Shown here: positions 16,391-24,863 of the stretch, one piece after another
Layout: every line of letters begins with the position of its first letter
How positions within the stretch are numbered: the stretch's first letter is position 1
Source: an uncultured Caulobacterales bacterium
Lineage (GTDB): Bacteria > Pseudomonadota > Alphaproteobacteria > Caulobacterales > Caulobacteraceae
Length of the DNA: 44,758 bases
Assembly: GCA_903837135.1 (NCBI GenBank)
Contig: CAILTK010000087.1
Span: forward strand, 1 to 44,758
Direction: 5' to 3'
The notes under the pieces: model-generated
What the model saw: only the letters and a program-made list of their open reading frames with translations
Told to the model about the DNA's origin: nothing
The model's database searches: none
Translations under genes and position numbers: made by a program

Positions 16391-16875
16391 GGCTCGAGCA
16401 CGAGGCGATCGCGGGTCGCGGTCATGCGCGTCAGCCGGCCGAGATAGCTCATGCCGAGGAGGGATGTGCGCGGCCGGCTGTTCGGCGGCCCGTCCTGCAG
16501 CACCAGGGCCCTGACCTCGCGCACCACCGCCCCGCCGACCACGACGCGCGACAGCATGACCGGCGCGGCGTGGACTTCGCCCTCGGCGGTGAACACCGGG
16601 CGGGAATAGATCAACTGCTTGGGTTTGAAGCCGAGGCGGACGGCGTCCGCCGCGGTCAGCGCCACCACCGAGGCTCCGGTATCAACCAGGAAATGCACCT
16701 CGGCCCGGCCGACGTCGCTGGAGGCCAGGCCATCGGCCCAGAAGTGGCCGTCGGCGCTGCGCGGGATCGGCGCGGTCGCGGGCGGGCGGGGCTTGGCGAG
16801 GGCGAGGACGCCGCCGCCGGCGAACAGGGCCGACAGGGTGGCGACGGTCATGACCGTGGCGCGATTGATCAGCAT
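16387..16875 (-). CDS. Retropepsin-like aspartic protease (TIGR02281-type)
   Basis: This 162-residue protein has one N-terminal membrane segment or signal anchor (residues 8-27) followed by a single retropepsin-like domain. The active-site motif FLVDTGASVVALT holds D65. A second conserved region, RTSLLGMSYLGRLTRM, supplies the family's C-terminal flap-and-glycine motif. Such clan AA proteins work as homodimers, and proteobacterial members are membrane-anchored and periplasmic. The substrate is unknown. It is convergent with dusA and overlaps it by four bases. Confidence 0.85.
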   Translation of the reverse strand: MLINRATVMTVATLSALFAGGGVLALAKPRPPATAPIPRSADGHFWADGLASSDVGRAEVHFLVDTGASVVALTAADAVRLGFKPKQLIYSRPVFTAEGEVHAAPVMLSRVVVGGAVVREVRALVLQDGPPNSRPRTSLLGMSYLGRLTRMTATRDRLVLEP

Positions 16876-16965
16876 TCGGCTTCACTCGGACGGCCGGTTC
16901 TGGCCGAGGCGGTCAAGCTAGCCGAGAGGACTTTTTATTCGGTGAATCCAGCGAAAACAGCCGGT

Positions 16966-17169
16966 TCAGCCCAGCGTCTCCGGCCGGATCCGCACGCGAC
17001 GGGCGGGGAGGGCGGCCATCAGCGCGGCGCGCTCGTCTTCGCTGAAGCGGGCCCAGCCGGCGATCTCGGGCAGGGTGCGAAAACAGCCCAGGCAAAGGCC
17101 GCTCTCGCCGTCGACCATGCACACCTTGGTGCAGGGCGTGGCGATGGCGCGGGGCGGGGCGTCGCTCAT
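16966..17169 (-). CDS. DUF1289 domain small protein
   Basis: This 67-residue protein has the DUF1289 cysteine pattern: CTKVCMVDGESGLCLGCFRT, followed by EIAGWARFSEDER. The four cysteines suggest metal binding. The family has no proven function. Its ATG overlaps the stop of the thioesterase gene as ATGA (17166-17169), so the two are translationally coupled. Confidence 0.85.
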   Translation of the reverse strand: MSDAPPRAIATPCTKVCMVDGESGLCLGCFRTLPEIAGWARFSEDERAALMAALPARRVRIRPETLG

Positions 17170-17642
17170 CGCACCCCGTCCGGGATGGCGTAGGCGACCA
17201 CGGCGTGGGCGGCGATCCGGTCCGGCCCCTCGGTCCACAGGGCCACGTCGGCGGTGGCGATGCGGCGGCCGAGCCGGAGCAGCCTGGCCTCGGCGGTCAG
17301 CGGGCCGGCCAGGGCAGGGCGCAGAAAGTGGATGTTGAGCGAGGTGGTCACCGCCATCGGAACCTCGCCGATGTGGGCCAGCACCAGGGCGTAGACCGCC
17401 ATGTCGGCCAGGCCCATCATGGTCGGCCCCGACACCACCCCGCCCGGGCGCAGGGTGCGCTCGCCGCCGTCCAGCACGGCGACCAGCCGTCCCGGCGAAA
17501 CCGCCTTCACCTGTCCGCGCGACCCCGCTTCCGCGAGCGGAAAGGCCAGGCCGAGGAAGGCGTTGAGCGCGGCGGCGTCCAGGCGCAGACGGTCTGCGCC
17601 CGGCGGTTCGGGACGATCGGCGGTGGACGAGGGGGCGCTCAC
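17166..17642 (-). CDS. PaaI-family hotdog thioesterase
   Basis: This 158-residue hotdog-fold protein probably hydrolyses acyl-CoA thioesters. The core motif TLRPGGVVSGPTMMGLADMA (residues 62-81) has the glycine-rich turn and aspartate of PaaI-type enzymes. SLNIHFLRPA and the AEARLLRLGRRIATADVAL strand complete the fold. It is the first gene of a two-gene unit with the DUF1289 protein. The start is the ATG at 17642. It lies back to back with the acyl-CoA dehydrogenase gene at 17800, sharing a 157-bp divergent promoter region. Confidence 0.85.
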   Translation of the reverse strand: MSAPSSTADRPEPPGADRLRLDAAALNAFLGLAFPLAEAGSRGQVKAVSPGRLVAVLDGGERTLRPGGVVSGPTMMGLADMAVYALVLAHIGEVPMAVTTSLNIHFLRPALAGPLTAEARLLRLGRRIATADVALWTEGPDRIAAHAVVAYAIPDGVR

Positions 17643-17799
17643 GCGCTTTGACTAGCACCGGACGGCCGGGCGCGCGAGACCGGGCCGGGGGCTGCACCCT
17701 TTACGCTGACGCTCGCGTCACCTTGCGCGGAACCGAGCCCCCCTCGTATCATCGGCCACCGCCCCGCGACCCCTGCCGGGCGGGTGTGGGAGAGTCGCC

Positions 17800-19014
17800 A
17801 TGAACCTCGATTTCGCGCCGGAAGACGTCGCCTTCCGCGAAGAGGTCCGCACCTTCATCGCCGAGAACTATCCGCCCGAGCTGCGCGGCAAGCAGGAGGA
17901 GGGCGAGGAGCTGTCCAAGGCGGACTTCCTGGCCTGGCACAAGATCCTGGCCAAGAAGGGCTGGGTGGCGCCGTCCTGGCCGCAGCAGTGGGGCGGCACC
18001 GGCTGGACCCCGACGCAGAAGTACATCTGGTCCGAGGAGCAGGCGCGGGCCGACACCATCCCGGTGCTGCCGTTCGGCATCTCGATGGTCTCGCCGGTGA
18101 TCTACACCTTCGGCACCGAGGCGCAGAAAGAGAAGTTCCTCAAGCCCACCTACAATGGCGAGATCTGGTGGTGCCAGGGCTATTCGGAGCCCGGCGCCGG
18201 ATCCGACCTGGCCGGCCTCTCCACCCGCGCCGAACGCATCACCGGCGACGACGGCAAGGCGTACTACCTGGTCAACGGCCAGAAGACCTGGACCACCCTG
18301 GCCCAGTACGCCGACTGGGGCTTCTTCCTGGTCCGCACCGATCCCGCCGCCAAGAAGCAGGAGGGCATCTCCTTCCTGCTGATCGACATGAAGACGCCGG
18401 GCATCACGGTGCGCCCACTGATCACCATCGACGGCGGCCATGAGGTCAACGAGGTCTTCCTCGAGAACGTGAAGGTGCCGGTCGAGAACCGGATTTTCGA
18501 GGAGAACAAGGGCTGGACCGCGGCCAAGTTCCTGCTCGCCCACGAACGCTCGGGCATCGCCGGCGTGGCGCGCTCCAAGCGCGGCATCGAGCGGCTGCGG
18601 GGCATCGCCGCCGGCCAGCCGGGCGACGACGGCGCGCCCCTGCTCAGCGACCCCATGTTCAAGCGCAAGATCGCCGAACTCGAGATCGACCTCACCGCCC
18701 TCGAATACACCGAGCTGCGCACCCTGGCCGGCGAGGCGCAGGGCAAGGGGCCGGGCGTGGAATCCTCTCTGCTGAAGATCAAGGGCACCGAGATCGGCCA
18801 GCGCCTCACCGACCTCGTGCTCGAGGCGGCCGGTCACTACGGCGCGCCCTATTTCCGCGGTTTCCCGACGGAGGGCGGCAACGCCCTGCCGATCGGACCC
18901 GAGTTCGCCGCCCGCGCGCCGACCACCTACTTCAACATGCGCAAGACCTCGATCTTCGGCGGCTCCAACGAGATCCAGCGCAACATCATCGCCAAGATGG
19001 TGTTGGGGCTCTAG
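17800..19014 (+). CDS. Acyl-CoA dehydrogenase (first of a pair)
   Basis: This 404-residue FAD-dependent flavoenzyme introduces a C2-C3 double bond in acyl-CoA. The central FAD/substrate loop GYSEPGAGSDLAGLSTRAER (residues 127-146), the WTTLAQYADW strand and the complete C-terminal FAD motif FGGSNEIQRNIIAKMVLGL are present. The start follows a GGGAGAG ribosome site. A second acyl-CoA dehydrogenase gene follows 292 bp downstream and lacks this C-terminal motif, suggesting the pair may form a heteromeric enzyme. The substrate could be a branched or ring-bearing acyl-CoA. That last point is inference. Confidence 0.92.
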   Translation: MNLDFAPEDVAFREEVRTFIAENYPPELRGKQEEGEELSKADFLAWHKILAKKGWVAPSWPQQWGGTGWTPTQKYIWSEEQARADTIPVLPFGISMVSPVIYTFGTEAQKEKFLKPTYNGEIWWCQGYSEPGAGSDLAGLSTRAERITGDDGKAYYLVNGQKTWTTLAQYADWGFFLVRTDPAAKKQEGISFLLIDMKTPGITVRPLITIDGGHEVNEVFLENVKVPVENRIFEENKGWTAAKFLLAHERSGIAGVARSKRGIERLRGIAAGQPGDDGAPLLSDPMFKRKIAELEIDLTALEYTELRTLAGEAQGKGPGVESSLLKIKGTEIGQRLTDLVLEAAGHYGAPYFRGFPTEGGNALPIGPEFAARAPTTYFNMRKTSIFGGSNEIQRNIIAKMVLGL

Positions 19015-19078
19015 GTGCAAGCCGGCTTCACTGAAGAACCCTCTCCCAAAATGAGGGGGAGCCGTCGCCCGCAAAGGT

Positions 19079-19123
19079 TCACCGCGGAGCTCGCGGAGCA
19101 CTTCGCTGAGATCGCGGAGATCA
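19079..19123. repeat. 9-nt-periodic CGCGGAG intergenic repeat
   Basis: ACCGCGGAG, CTCGCGGAG and ATCGCGGAG recur with a 9-nt period (one 12-nt variant between) in the gap between the two dehydrogenase genes. It resembles the degenerate 9-nt CACCAAG repeats framing the GxxExxY gene at 24.85 kb and may be a solo relative. Just before it, CCTCTCCC (19039-19046) and GAGGGGGAG (19052-19060) form a short imperfect hairpin. Confidence 0.5.
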
Positions 19124-19306
19124 GGATCCGTCAGGCGCATCGCCGACCTCGGTCTCGACCGCTCCGCGGGCTCGGCAATAATTTCTGTCGATCGCGGCTC
19201 CCGGGCGACGGCGCCTTGCGCTTTGACGGCCGGACGATCATTCAGGATCGCAAGAGCCCGATCTCAACCGCCAACCACCTGCAGAACTATCGCCGAGGAT
19301 AACGCC

Positions 19307-20437
19307 GTGGATTTCAACTTTTCCGAAGACCAGACCATGCTGCGCGACTCCGTCGCGCGCTATCTGCAGGACCGCTACGACTTCGACACGCGCCGCAAGG
19401 TGACCCAGTCGGAGAGCGGCTGGCGGCCCGAGGTGTGGAAGGCCTTCGCCGAGGAGCTCGGCATCCTGGGCGCGCCGTTCAGCGAAGCGCAGGGCGGGTT
19501 CGGCGGCGGACCGATCGAGAACATGATCGTCATGGAGGAGATCGGTAAGGCGCTGGTGGTCGAGCCCTATCTGTCGACCGTGGTGATCGGCGGCGGCTTC
19601 CTCAAGCACTCCGGCTACGCCGGCGCCGGCGAGCTGATCGGCTCGATCATCGGCGGCGAGGCGGTGATCGCCTTCGCCTACGCCGAGCCGCAGGGCCGCT
19701 ATAACCTGGCCGACCTCAAGACCACGGCCAAGAAGGACGGGGCCGAATACACCCTGTCGGGCCAGAAGGCGGTGGTGTGGGGCGCGCCCTGGGCCAGCCA
19801 CCTCATCGTCACCGCGCGCACCGGCGGCGGCCAGAGGGATCTCGGCGGCGTCGGCGTCTTCCTGGTGGAGAGCGGCGCCCAGGGGATCACCCGGCGCGAC
19901 TACCCGACCGTGGACGGCTCGCGCGCCTCGGAGGTCTATTTCGAGACCACGCCGGCGATCCTGATCGCCGACGACGCCTATCCCTTGGTCGAGCAGGTGG
20001 TCGACGAGGCCATCGCCGCCCTCTGCGCCGAAGCCGTCGGCGTGCAACGCAAGCTGCACGAGGGCACGCTGGACTACACCCGCCAGCGCAAGCAGTTCGG
20101 CGTGCCGATCGCCTCCTTCCAGGTGCTGCAGCACCGGATGGTCGACATGTTCATGAACCTCGAGCAGTCGGTGTCGATGACCTATATGGCCACCCTCAAG
20201 CTCGGCGAGAGCGCCGAGGAGCGCGGCAAGGCGGTCTCTTCGGCCAAGGTGCACATCGGCCGGGCCAACAAGTTCATCGGCCAGAACGCCATCCAGCTGC
20301 ACGGCGGCATGGGCATGACCGACGAACTGGCGATCGGCCACTACTTCAAGCGCGCCACCATGATCGAAGGCCTCTACGGCTCGGTCGACCACCACCTGAA
20401 GCGCTACGAAGACCTGTCCTTCGGCAAGGCGGCTTAA
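19307..20437 (+). CDS. Acyl-CoA dehydrogenase-like protein (second of a pair, C-terminal motif missing)
   Basis: This 376-residue protein has the acyl-CoA dehydrogenase fold (DFNFSEDQTMLRDSVARYL at the start; AEAVGVQRKLHEGTLDYTRQ and QLHGGMGMTDELAIGHYFKR late). It starts at GTG 19307 after GAGGA at seven bases; the frame opens earlier but the extension is not family-like. The central FAD loop is weak (AYAEPQGRYNLADLKTTAKK, without the usual E-x-x-A-G-S-D). The C-terminal FAD motif G-x-x-E-I is absent; the protein ends YGSVDHHLKRYEDLSFGKAA. This is the pattern of the non-FAD-complete subunit of heteromeric dehydrogenases such as the actinobacterial FadE pairs. Its partner would be the gene at 17800. 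Confidence 0.88.
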   Translation: MDFNFSEDQTMLRDSVARYLQDRYDFDTRRKVTQSESGWRPEVWKAFAEELGILGAPFSEAQGGFGGGPIENMIVMEEIGKALVVEPYLSTVVIGGGFLKHSGYAGAGELIGSIIGGEAVIAFAYAEPQGRYNLADLKTTAKKDGAEYTLSGQKAVVWGAPWASHLIVTARTGGGQRDLGGVGVFLVESGAQGITRRDYPTVDGSRASEVYFETTPAILIADDAYPLVEQVVDEAIAALCAEAVGVQRKLHEGTLDYTRQRKQFGVPIASFQVLQHRMVDMFMNLEQSVSMTYMATLKLGESAEERGKAVSSAKVHIGRANKFIGQNAIQLHGGMGMTDELAIGHYFKRATMIEGLYGSVDHHLKRYEDLSFGKAA

Positions 20438-21007
20438 GCCTCGCCATAACGACGCTTCTCCCCCCTGGGGGCGTTGTCACGACGTGACGGAAGGGGCTGC
20501 GTCGCCGCCTGAGACGGCCGCGACGCGGCTCGTTTGGCGCTGACCCCCTCTCGTCGGCGGAGACTGTCCCCGGACGGCCCCTGGTCGGACCCGGGGGCGG
20601 ACATCACCCCCAATGGGGAAGGCGCTTTTCGAGGGGGCCTCAGCGCCAATAGTCAGGTCTGGCCGGTCCCTTCAGGCCGAGGCGGACTGGGGTCGCACGC
20701 CTACCACTCCGAAACCATCCGCCGCGCCGCACGCCGGCGCGCGAAAAAACACGCGCCTGCGGATCGGTCGGGCAGGGCGGCCGCCCTGAGAGTGATCGGC
20801 AACCTTCTAAAATCGCAAGATAATTCCTCGATATCGGCCGTGTCGGCCCGAATGACGCCCAACAAAATATACTCCGAACCCGGAGTGAAATCCTCTTGCG
20901 TGCATGTCATGAAGGTGTCATATTCATCCTCGACGCGACGACTGGGAGGGTGTGAATCCCTGAGAGCCGCTCCGTGTCTCTTTCCTGGGCCGAAGGAGAC
21001 CACGCCA
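20438..21007. other. 570-bp gap without convincing gene
   Basis: The left part holds a dispersed palindromic repeat (20455-20497). From about 20800 to 20925 the DNA is distinctly more AT-rich than its surroundings and may carry the promoter of the small gene at 21008. Open frames on both strands here show no domain and have arginine/serine-rich shadow composition. I saw no tRNA or known riboswitch shape. Confidence 0.5.
20455..20497. repeat. Dispersed palindromic repeat, copy 1
   Basis: A C-run/G-run hairpin (CTCCCCCC/TGGGGGCG) is followed by GTCACGACGTGAC, itself a perfect palindrome-like hairpin, then GGAAGGGGC. The same order recurs at 44715-44758. It lies just after the end of the dehydrogenase gene and may act as a transcription-end or mRNA-protecting element. 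Confidence 0.65.
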
Positions 21008-21148
21008 ATGAACACTCAATCCACGCTGAAGAGCGCGCTGCTGTCCTTCTTTCAGGTCGGGGTGATGCCGCCGCACCGCGGACCGACCGATTACGAGGCG
21101 CCGCGCCCGGTGTCGCTCAGTCCGTTCAAGCCGCGCCGCCCCGTCTGA
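21008..21148 (+). CDS. Small protein of unknown function (46 aa)
   Basis: A strong AAGGAGA ribosome site lies eight bases before the ATG at 21008, and a rho-independent terminator follows 24 bases after the stop. The 46-residue product begins MNTQSTLKSALLSFFQ, with a short amphipathic helix, and ends in a proline/arginine-rich tail (SLSPFKPRRPV). No known domain is recognised. Signals on both sides support a real monocistronic gene. An open frame reaching upstream to 20534 is rejected because the extension has shadow-like composition. Confidence 0.65.
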   Translation: MNTQSTLKSALLSFFQVGVMPPHRGPTDYEAPRPVSLSPFKPRRPV

Positions 21149-21172
21149 GCCGAGTTTCGGCGCACAGTGACC

Positions 21173-21202
21173 AAGGCCCCCGGTTCGCCGCGGGGCCTTT
21201 TT
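21173..21202 (+). terminator. Rho-independent terminator of the 46-aa gene
   Basis: AAGGCCCC (21173-21180) pairs with GGGGCCTT (21192-21199) around a GC-rich loop, followed by a run of five T (21198-21202). It lies between the small gene and the enoyl-CoA hydratase-like gene, on the plus strand. Confidence 0.8.
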
Positions 21203-21268
21203 CGTGCGCGCTTGCCGAGCGCCGCCGCAGCCTCTACCCAGCCTGCAACGAAGCCTGAGGACGCGGTC

Positions 21269-22066
21269 ATGAGCCTGATCACCCTGGAGCGCCAAGGCGC
21301 GGTCGCGATCCTGACGCTGAACCGGCCCGAGAGCCTGAACGCGCTTGGCGCCCCCGGCGACGGCGACCAGGTCCGCGCCGCCTGCGAGGCGGTCAACGCC
21401 GATCAATCGATCCGGGCGGTGATCCTGACCGGCGCCGGCCGGGCCTTTTCCGCCGGCGGCGACGTCAAGGCGATGAAGCACCGCGAGGGGGCCTTCGCCG
21501 GCGGCGGCGTCGGCATCCGCGACAACTACCGCAACAATATCCATCGCGTGGTGCGCTCGATCTACGGCCTCGAGGTCCCCTCGATCGCGGCGGTGAACGG
21601 GGCGGCGATCGGCCTGGGCTGCGACGTGGCCTGCATGTGCGACATCCGCATCGCCTCGGACACGGCCAAGTTCGGCGTCACCTTCCTGAAGCTCGGGCTG
21701 ATCCCCGGCGATGGCGGCGCCTGGCTCTTGCCGCGCACCATCGGCATGAGCCGGGCCAGCGAAATGCTGTTCACTGGCGACGTGATCGACGCCAGGACCG
21801 CCGGGGAGTGGGGCCTGGTCAGCCATGTCGTCCCGCACGAGGCGCTGATGGACGAGGCGATGACGCTGGCCCAGCGCATCGCCCTGCAGCCGCCGCACGC
21901 CCTGCGGCTGGCCAAGAACCTGCTCAAGCACGGCCAGAACGCCAGCTACGACACCCTGATGGACATGAGCGCCGCCACCCAGGCCATCGCCCACCTGACC
22001 GAGGACCATATGGAGGGCGTCGACGCCCTGCTGGAGAAGCGCCCGGCGGTGTTCAAGGGGCAGTGA
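21269..22066 (+). CDS. Enoyl-CoA hydratase/isomerase family protein (one catalytic Glu replaced)
   Basis: This 265-residue crotonase-fold protein has both oxyanion-hole segments: GRAFSAGGDVKAM (58-70) and NGAAIGLGCDVAC (110-122). In classical hydratases two glutamates activate water. The second is present (E165 in SRASEMLFTG), but the first, normally in FGxPEI, is replaced by phenylalanine (F139 in KFGVTFLKLGL). The enzyme may be an isomerase, thioesterase-like or other crotonase rather than a standard hydratase. The ATG at 21269 follows GAGGA at eight bases. It lies downstream of fatty-acid-type dehydrogenases, but a terminator separates it from the small gene before it. Confidence 0.88.
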   Translation: MSLITLERQGAVAILTLNRPESLNALGAPGDGDQVRAACEAVNADQSIRAVILTGAGRAFSAGGDVKAMKHREGAFAGGGVGIRDNYRNNIHRVVRSIYGLEVPSIAAVNGAAIGLGCDVACMCDIRIASDTAKFGVTFLKLGLIPGDGGAWLLPRTIGMSRASEMLFTGDVIDARTAGEWGLVSHVVPHEALMDEAMTLAQRIALQPPHALRLAKNLLKHGQNASYDTLMDMSAATQAIAHLTEDHMEGVDALLEKRPAVFKGQ

Positions 22067-22204
22067 GGCTCGTTCAGCCCGGCGGGCGGCCGAATTGACA
22101 GCGCGGCGACGCCTGTTTTAGCCTGACGGCGTTCCCGTGGGGCGCATCGGCCATCGCCGAAAGGGCCAGGCCCGCCCGCTGACGACCTCAGCCGGATCAC
22201 GCCC

Positions 22205-22831
22205 ATGTCGGACCTCGAATCCTATCGCAAACAGGCCAAGCTCCTGGTGCGCTGGCGCCGGGAGGGCAATTACTCCCTGGGCGGGCGGGTCAGGACCCTC
22301 GCGCGCTTCGCCGACCTGACCGACCGCGAAGTGCTGGCGATGGCCTTCCCGCTGGCGCTCGCCCAGGAGATCGTCGCGGTCGAAGCCGGACATCCGACAT
22401 GGGCGGACCTGAAGCGGTCGCTGAGCAGCGCGCCCGCGGCGGCGCGCCGTCCCGCGGCGCCGCCCGCCCTGAACGCCGCCGCCCCGGTGCTCTTCGTGCG
22501 CGATGTGACCGCGGCCGCCGGGTTCTATCGCGACCAGCTGGGGTTCCAGGTCGACTTCCTGCACGGCCTGCCGGCCTTCTACGGGTCAGTGTCCCGGGGC
22601 GACGCGCGCCTGCACCTGAAGTTCATCCATGAGCCGGTGTTCGCTCCGGGCCGCGTGGAGGCGGAGGGCCTGATCATGGCCTTCATCTCCATCGGCAACC
22701 TCAGGGCCCTTTACGCCGAGTACCAGGCCAGGGGCGTCGCCTTCGCCCAGCCGCCGACCAGGCAGGCCTGGGGCGGGACCGACTTCCATGTCGTCGATCC
22801 GGACGGAAACCGGATCGCCTTCGTGGAGTGA
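22205..22831 (+). CDS. Glyoxalase/bleomycin-resistance superfamily protein with N-terminal helical domain
   Basis: This 208-residue protein has two parts. Residues 1-75 form a charged helical domain (LESYRKQAKLLVRWRREGNY) seen fused to some VOC proteins. Residues about 95-208 form a VOC domain: APVLFVRDVTAAAGFYRDQL, then GFQVDFLHGLPAFYGSV, and VVDPDGNRIAFVE at the end. Such proteins bind small electrophiles or metals, as in glyoxalases and bleomycin resistance proteins. A full set of metal ligands is not evident. The ATG at 22205 begins the family-like sequence. Confidence 0.85.
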   Translation: MSDLESYRKQAKLLVRWRREGNYSLGGRVRTLARFADLTDREVLAMAFPLALAQEIVAVEAGHPTWADLKRSLSSAPAAARRPAAPPALNAAAPVLFVRDVTAAAGFYRDQLGFQVDFLHGLPAFYGSVSRGDARLHLKFIHEPVFAPGRVEAEGLIMAFISIGNLRALYAEYQARGVAFAQPPTRQAWGGTDFHVVDPDGNRIAFVE

Positions 22832-22983
22832 CGGCGGGATTCCTTCTCCCTTGTGGCGGAGGTTGAGGCGCTGATGAGCGTATCGAAGGCGCGGCGGGCC
22901 GTACGAAGCCACGCCTGAGTGTGCCTCCGGCGCCCTATCGCATCGGCCCTCCGAAGCGTATCTCCCCCCGCTCCGAGGGGGCC

Positions 22984-24786
22984 ATGAGCGATTGGGACGA
23001 CGAGGACGAGGCTGAGCCGGGCAGGGCGCGCAAGCGACCGCTGTCCAACCTCGCCATGCTCGGCTTCCTGTGGCGTCAGTGGATGCGCGATCCGCCGGCC
23101 CTCTGGGGGTCCTTCGTCCTGACCCTGGTCGCCGTCGGGCTGGATCTCTGCATTCCCTGGGCCTCGGGCCGGCTGGTGGACGCGGTGGCGCACCCCGGCG
23201 TCGGCGAGGCCGGCGCCTGGCGCGCCTGGGCCGTGTTCGTCGGGCTCTATCTGGCCTTCTGCGTGGCCCGCAACAGCTTCGGCTGGATCTGGAACCCGTT
23301 CGCCGCGCGCAACATGGAGGCGATGACGCGGGAGGCCTTCGAGCGGGTGCAGTCGTTCTCGTCCGACTGGCACGCCAACACCTTCGGCGGCGCCACGGTG
23401 CGGCGCCTGAGCCGAGCCATGTGGGGCTATGATTCCGCTTCGGATTCGCTGGTGATTTTCATCCTGCCCTCGGTGCTGGTGCTGGCGGGACTCAGCCTCA
23501 GCATGATGCTGCGCTGGCCGCTGGTCGGCCTGTTCTCCCTCGCAGTGTGCGTGCTCTACGTCGGCCAGAACCTGTTCCTGACCGTGACCTACGTGCGGCC
23601 GGCGAACCTGACGTCGAACGCGCTGGACAGCCGCATCGGCGCCGCCCTGGCCGATGCGATCACCGCCAACCCGATCGTCAAGAGCTTCGGCGCGGAAGCG
23701 CGCGAGGATCGCCGCATGGCCGGGATCCTGGCCGACTGGCGCACCGCGGTGACGCGGACCTGGAACCGGTTCCAGCTGGTCTGGCTGGTGCAGAACCTTC
23801 TGCTGGCGGGGCTGCAGGCGGGGCTGTCGGGCCTGATCCTGTGGCAGTGGATGCACCGGCGGGCCAGCCCCGGCGACGTGGCCTTCGCCATCTCCGCCTT
23901 CATGCTGATGGCCGGCTATCTGCGCAACATGGGCGAGAACGTGCGCATGCTGCAGAAGGGCATGGACGATGCGCTCGACGTGGCGGTCTACATGCGCACC
24001 CCGCCGCAGGTGGCCGACACCGCGGGCGCGCTCGCCCTGCCGCGCGGCGCGGCCCTCTCGGGCCAGCTGGTGTTCGACCGGGTCACCTTCGGCTACGCCA
24101 GCCAGGGCGCGGCGCTCTATCGCGACTTCTCGCTGGTGATCGATCCCGGCCAGCGGGTAGCGCTGGTCGGAGCCACGGGCTCGGGCAAGTCCACCTTCGT
24201 CAAGCTGATCCAGCGGCTCTACGACCTCGACGGCGGCCGTATTCTGATCGGCGGCGTGGACATCGCCGGCGTGACCCAGGCCTCGCTGCGCGCGGTCATC
24301 GCCGTGGTGCCGCAGGAGCCCATCCTGTTCCACCGCTCGATCCGCGAGAATATCGCCTACGCCCGGCCGGACGCGCCGATGGCCGAGATCGAGGCGGCGG
24401 CGCGGCGCGCCCGCGCGGACGGCTTCATCCGCCGTCTGCCAAAGGGCTACGACACCCTGGTCGGCGAGCGCGGGGTCAAGCTGTCGGGCGGCGAGCGCCA
24501 GCGGGTGGCGATCGCCCGCGCCTTCATGGCCGACGCCCCGATCCTGATCCTCGACGAGGCGACCTCCTCGCTCGATGTGGAGACCGAGAAGGAGGTGGCG
24601 GAGGCCACCGAGGCCTTGATGGACGGCAGGACCACCATCGTCATCGCCCACCGGTTGTCCACCGTGCGCGGCGCCGATCGTATTCTCGTGTTCCAGGACG
24701 GGCGGGTGGTGGAGGAGGGCCGGCACGCCGACCTCGTCGCCCGCGGGGGCGCCTATGCCCGATTGAGCGCCCTGGCCAACGCTTGA
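22984..24786 (+). CDS. ABC exporter, fused permease and ATPase
   Basis: This 600-residue half-transporter has an N-terminal transmembrane domain with about six helices (residues 30-320). The C-terminal ATPase has Walker [10 protein letters not shown] (near 395), the signature LSGGERQR (near 500), Walker [11 protein letters not shown] (near 520) and an H-loop AHRLS. It would homodimerise in the inner membrane and export a lipid-like or drug-like compound. The ATG at 22984 begins an acidic cytoplasmic tail after a G-rich ribosome site; a GTG at 22921 would add 21 residues with no clear purpose. The export substrate is unknown. Confidence 0.93.
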   Translation: MSDWDDEDEAEPGRARKRPLSNLAMLGFLWRQWMRDPPALWGSFVLTLVAVGLDLCIPWASGRLVDAVAHPGVGEAGAWRAWAVFVGLYLAFCVARNSFGWIWNPFAARNMEAMTREAFERVQSFSSDWHANTFGGATVRRLSRAMWGYDSASDSLVIFILPSVLVLAGLSLSMMLRWPLVGLFSLAVCVLYVGQNLFLTVTYVRPANLTSNALDSRIGAALADAITANPIVKSFGAEAREDRRMAGILADWRTAVTRTWNRFQLVWLVQNLLLAGLQAGLSGLILWQWMHRRASPGDVAFAISAFMLMAGYLRNMGENVRMLQKGMDDALDVAVYMRTPPQVADTAGALALPRGAALSGQLVFDRVTFGYASQGAALYRDFSLVIDPGQRVALVGATGSGKSTFVKLIQRLYDLDGGRILIGGVDIAGVTQASLRAVIAVVPQEPILFHRSIRENIAYARPDAPMAEIEAAARRARADGFIRRLPKGYDTLVGERGVKLSGGERQRVAIARAFMADAPILILDEATSSLDVETEKEVAEATEALMDGRTTIVIAHRLSTVRGADRILVFQDGRVVEEGRHADLVARGGAYARLSALANA

Positions 24787-24822
24787 CTAGGCGTGCAGGC
24801 GTCGACGTTCGAAAAGAGATTT

Positions 24823-24863
24823 CACCACCAAGCACACCAAGAACACCAAGTCAGAGCACCAAG
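24823..24863. repeat. CACCAAG 9-nt-periodic repeat, left flank of GxxExxY gene
   Basis: CACCACCAAG, CACACCAAG and AACACCAAG follow each other, with one further CACCAAG after a short gap. The unit is repeated in inverted orientation at 25231-25261 (22 of 28 positions match by eye), placing the gene between inverted repeats. Confidence 0.65.

Noticed and set aside
20701-21015. 104-codon minus-strand frame
   Set aside because: No domain and it overlaps the leader of the small plus-strand gene; no convincing ribosome site.
20534-21148. 204-codon frame ending with the 46-aa gene
   Set aside because: Only the last 46 codons have a ribosome site and plausible composition; the rest covers a gap with repeat-like DNA.
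22711-24726. 671-codon open frame opposite the ABC exporter
   Set aside because: Low-complexity His/Gln/Arg composition typical of an antisense shadow; the plus strand has intact Walker motifs.
24823-24863. CACCAAG repeat as a CRISPR array
   Set aside because: Units are 9 nt with no spacers and no cas genes nearby.
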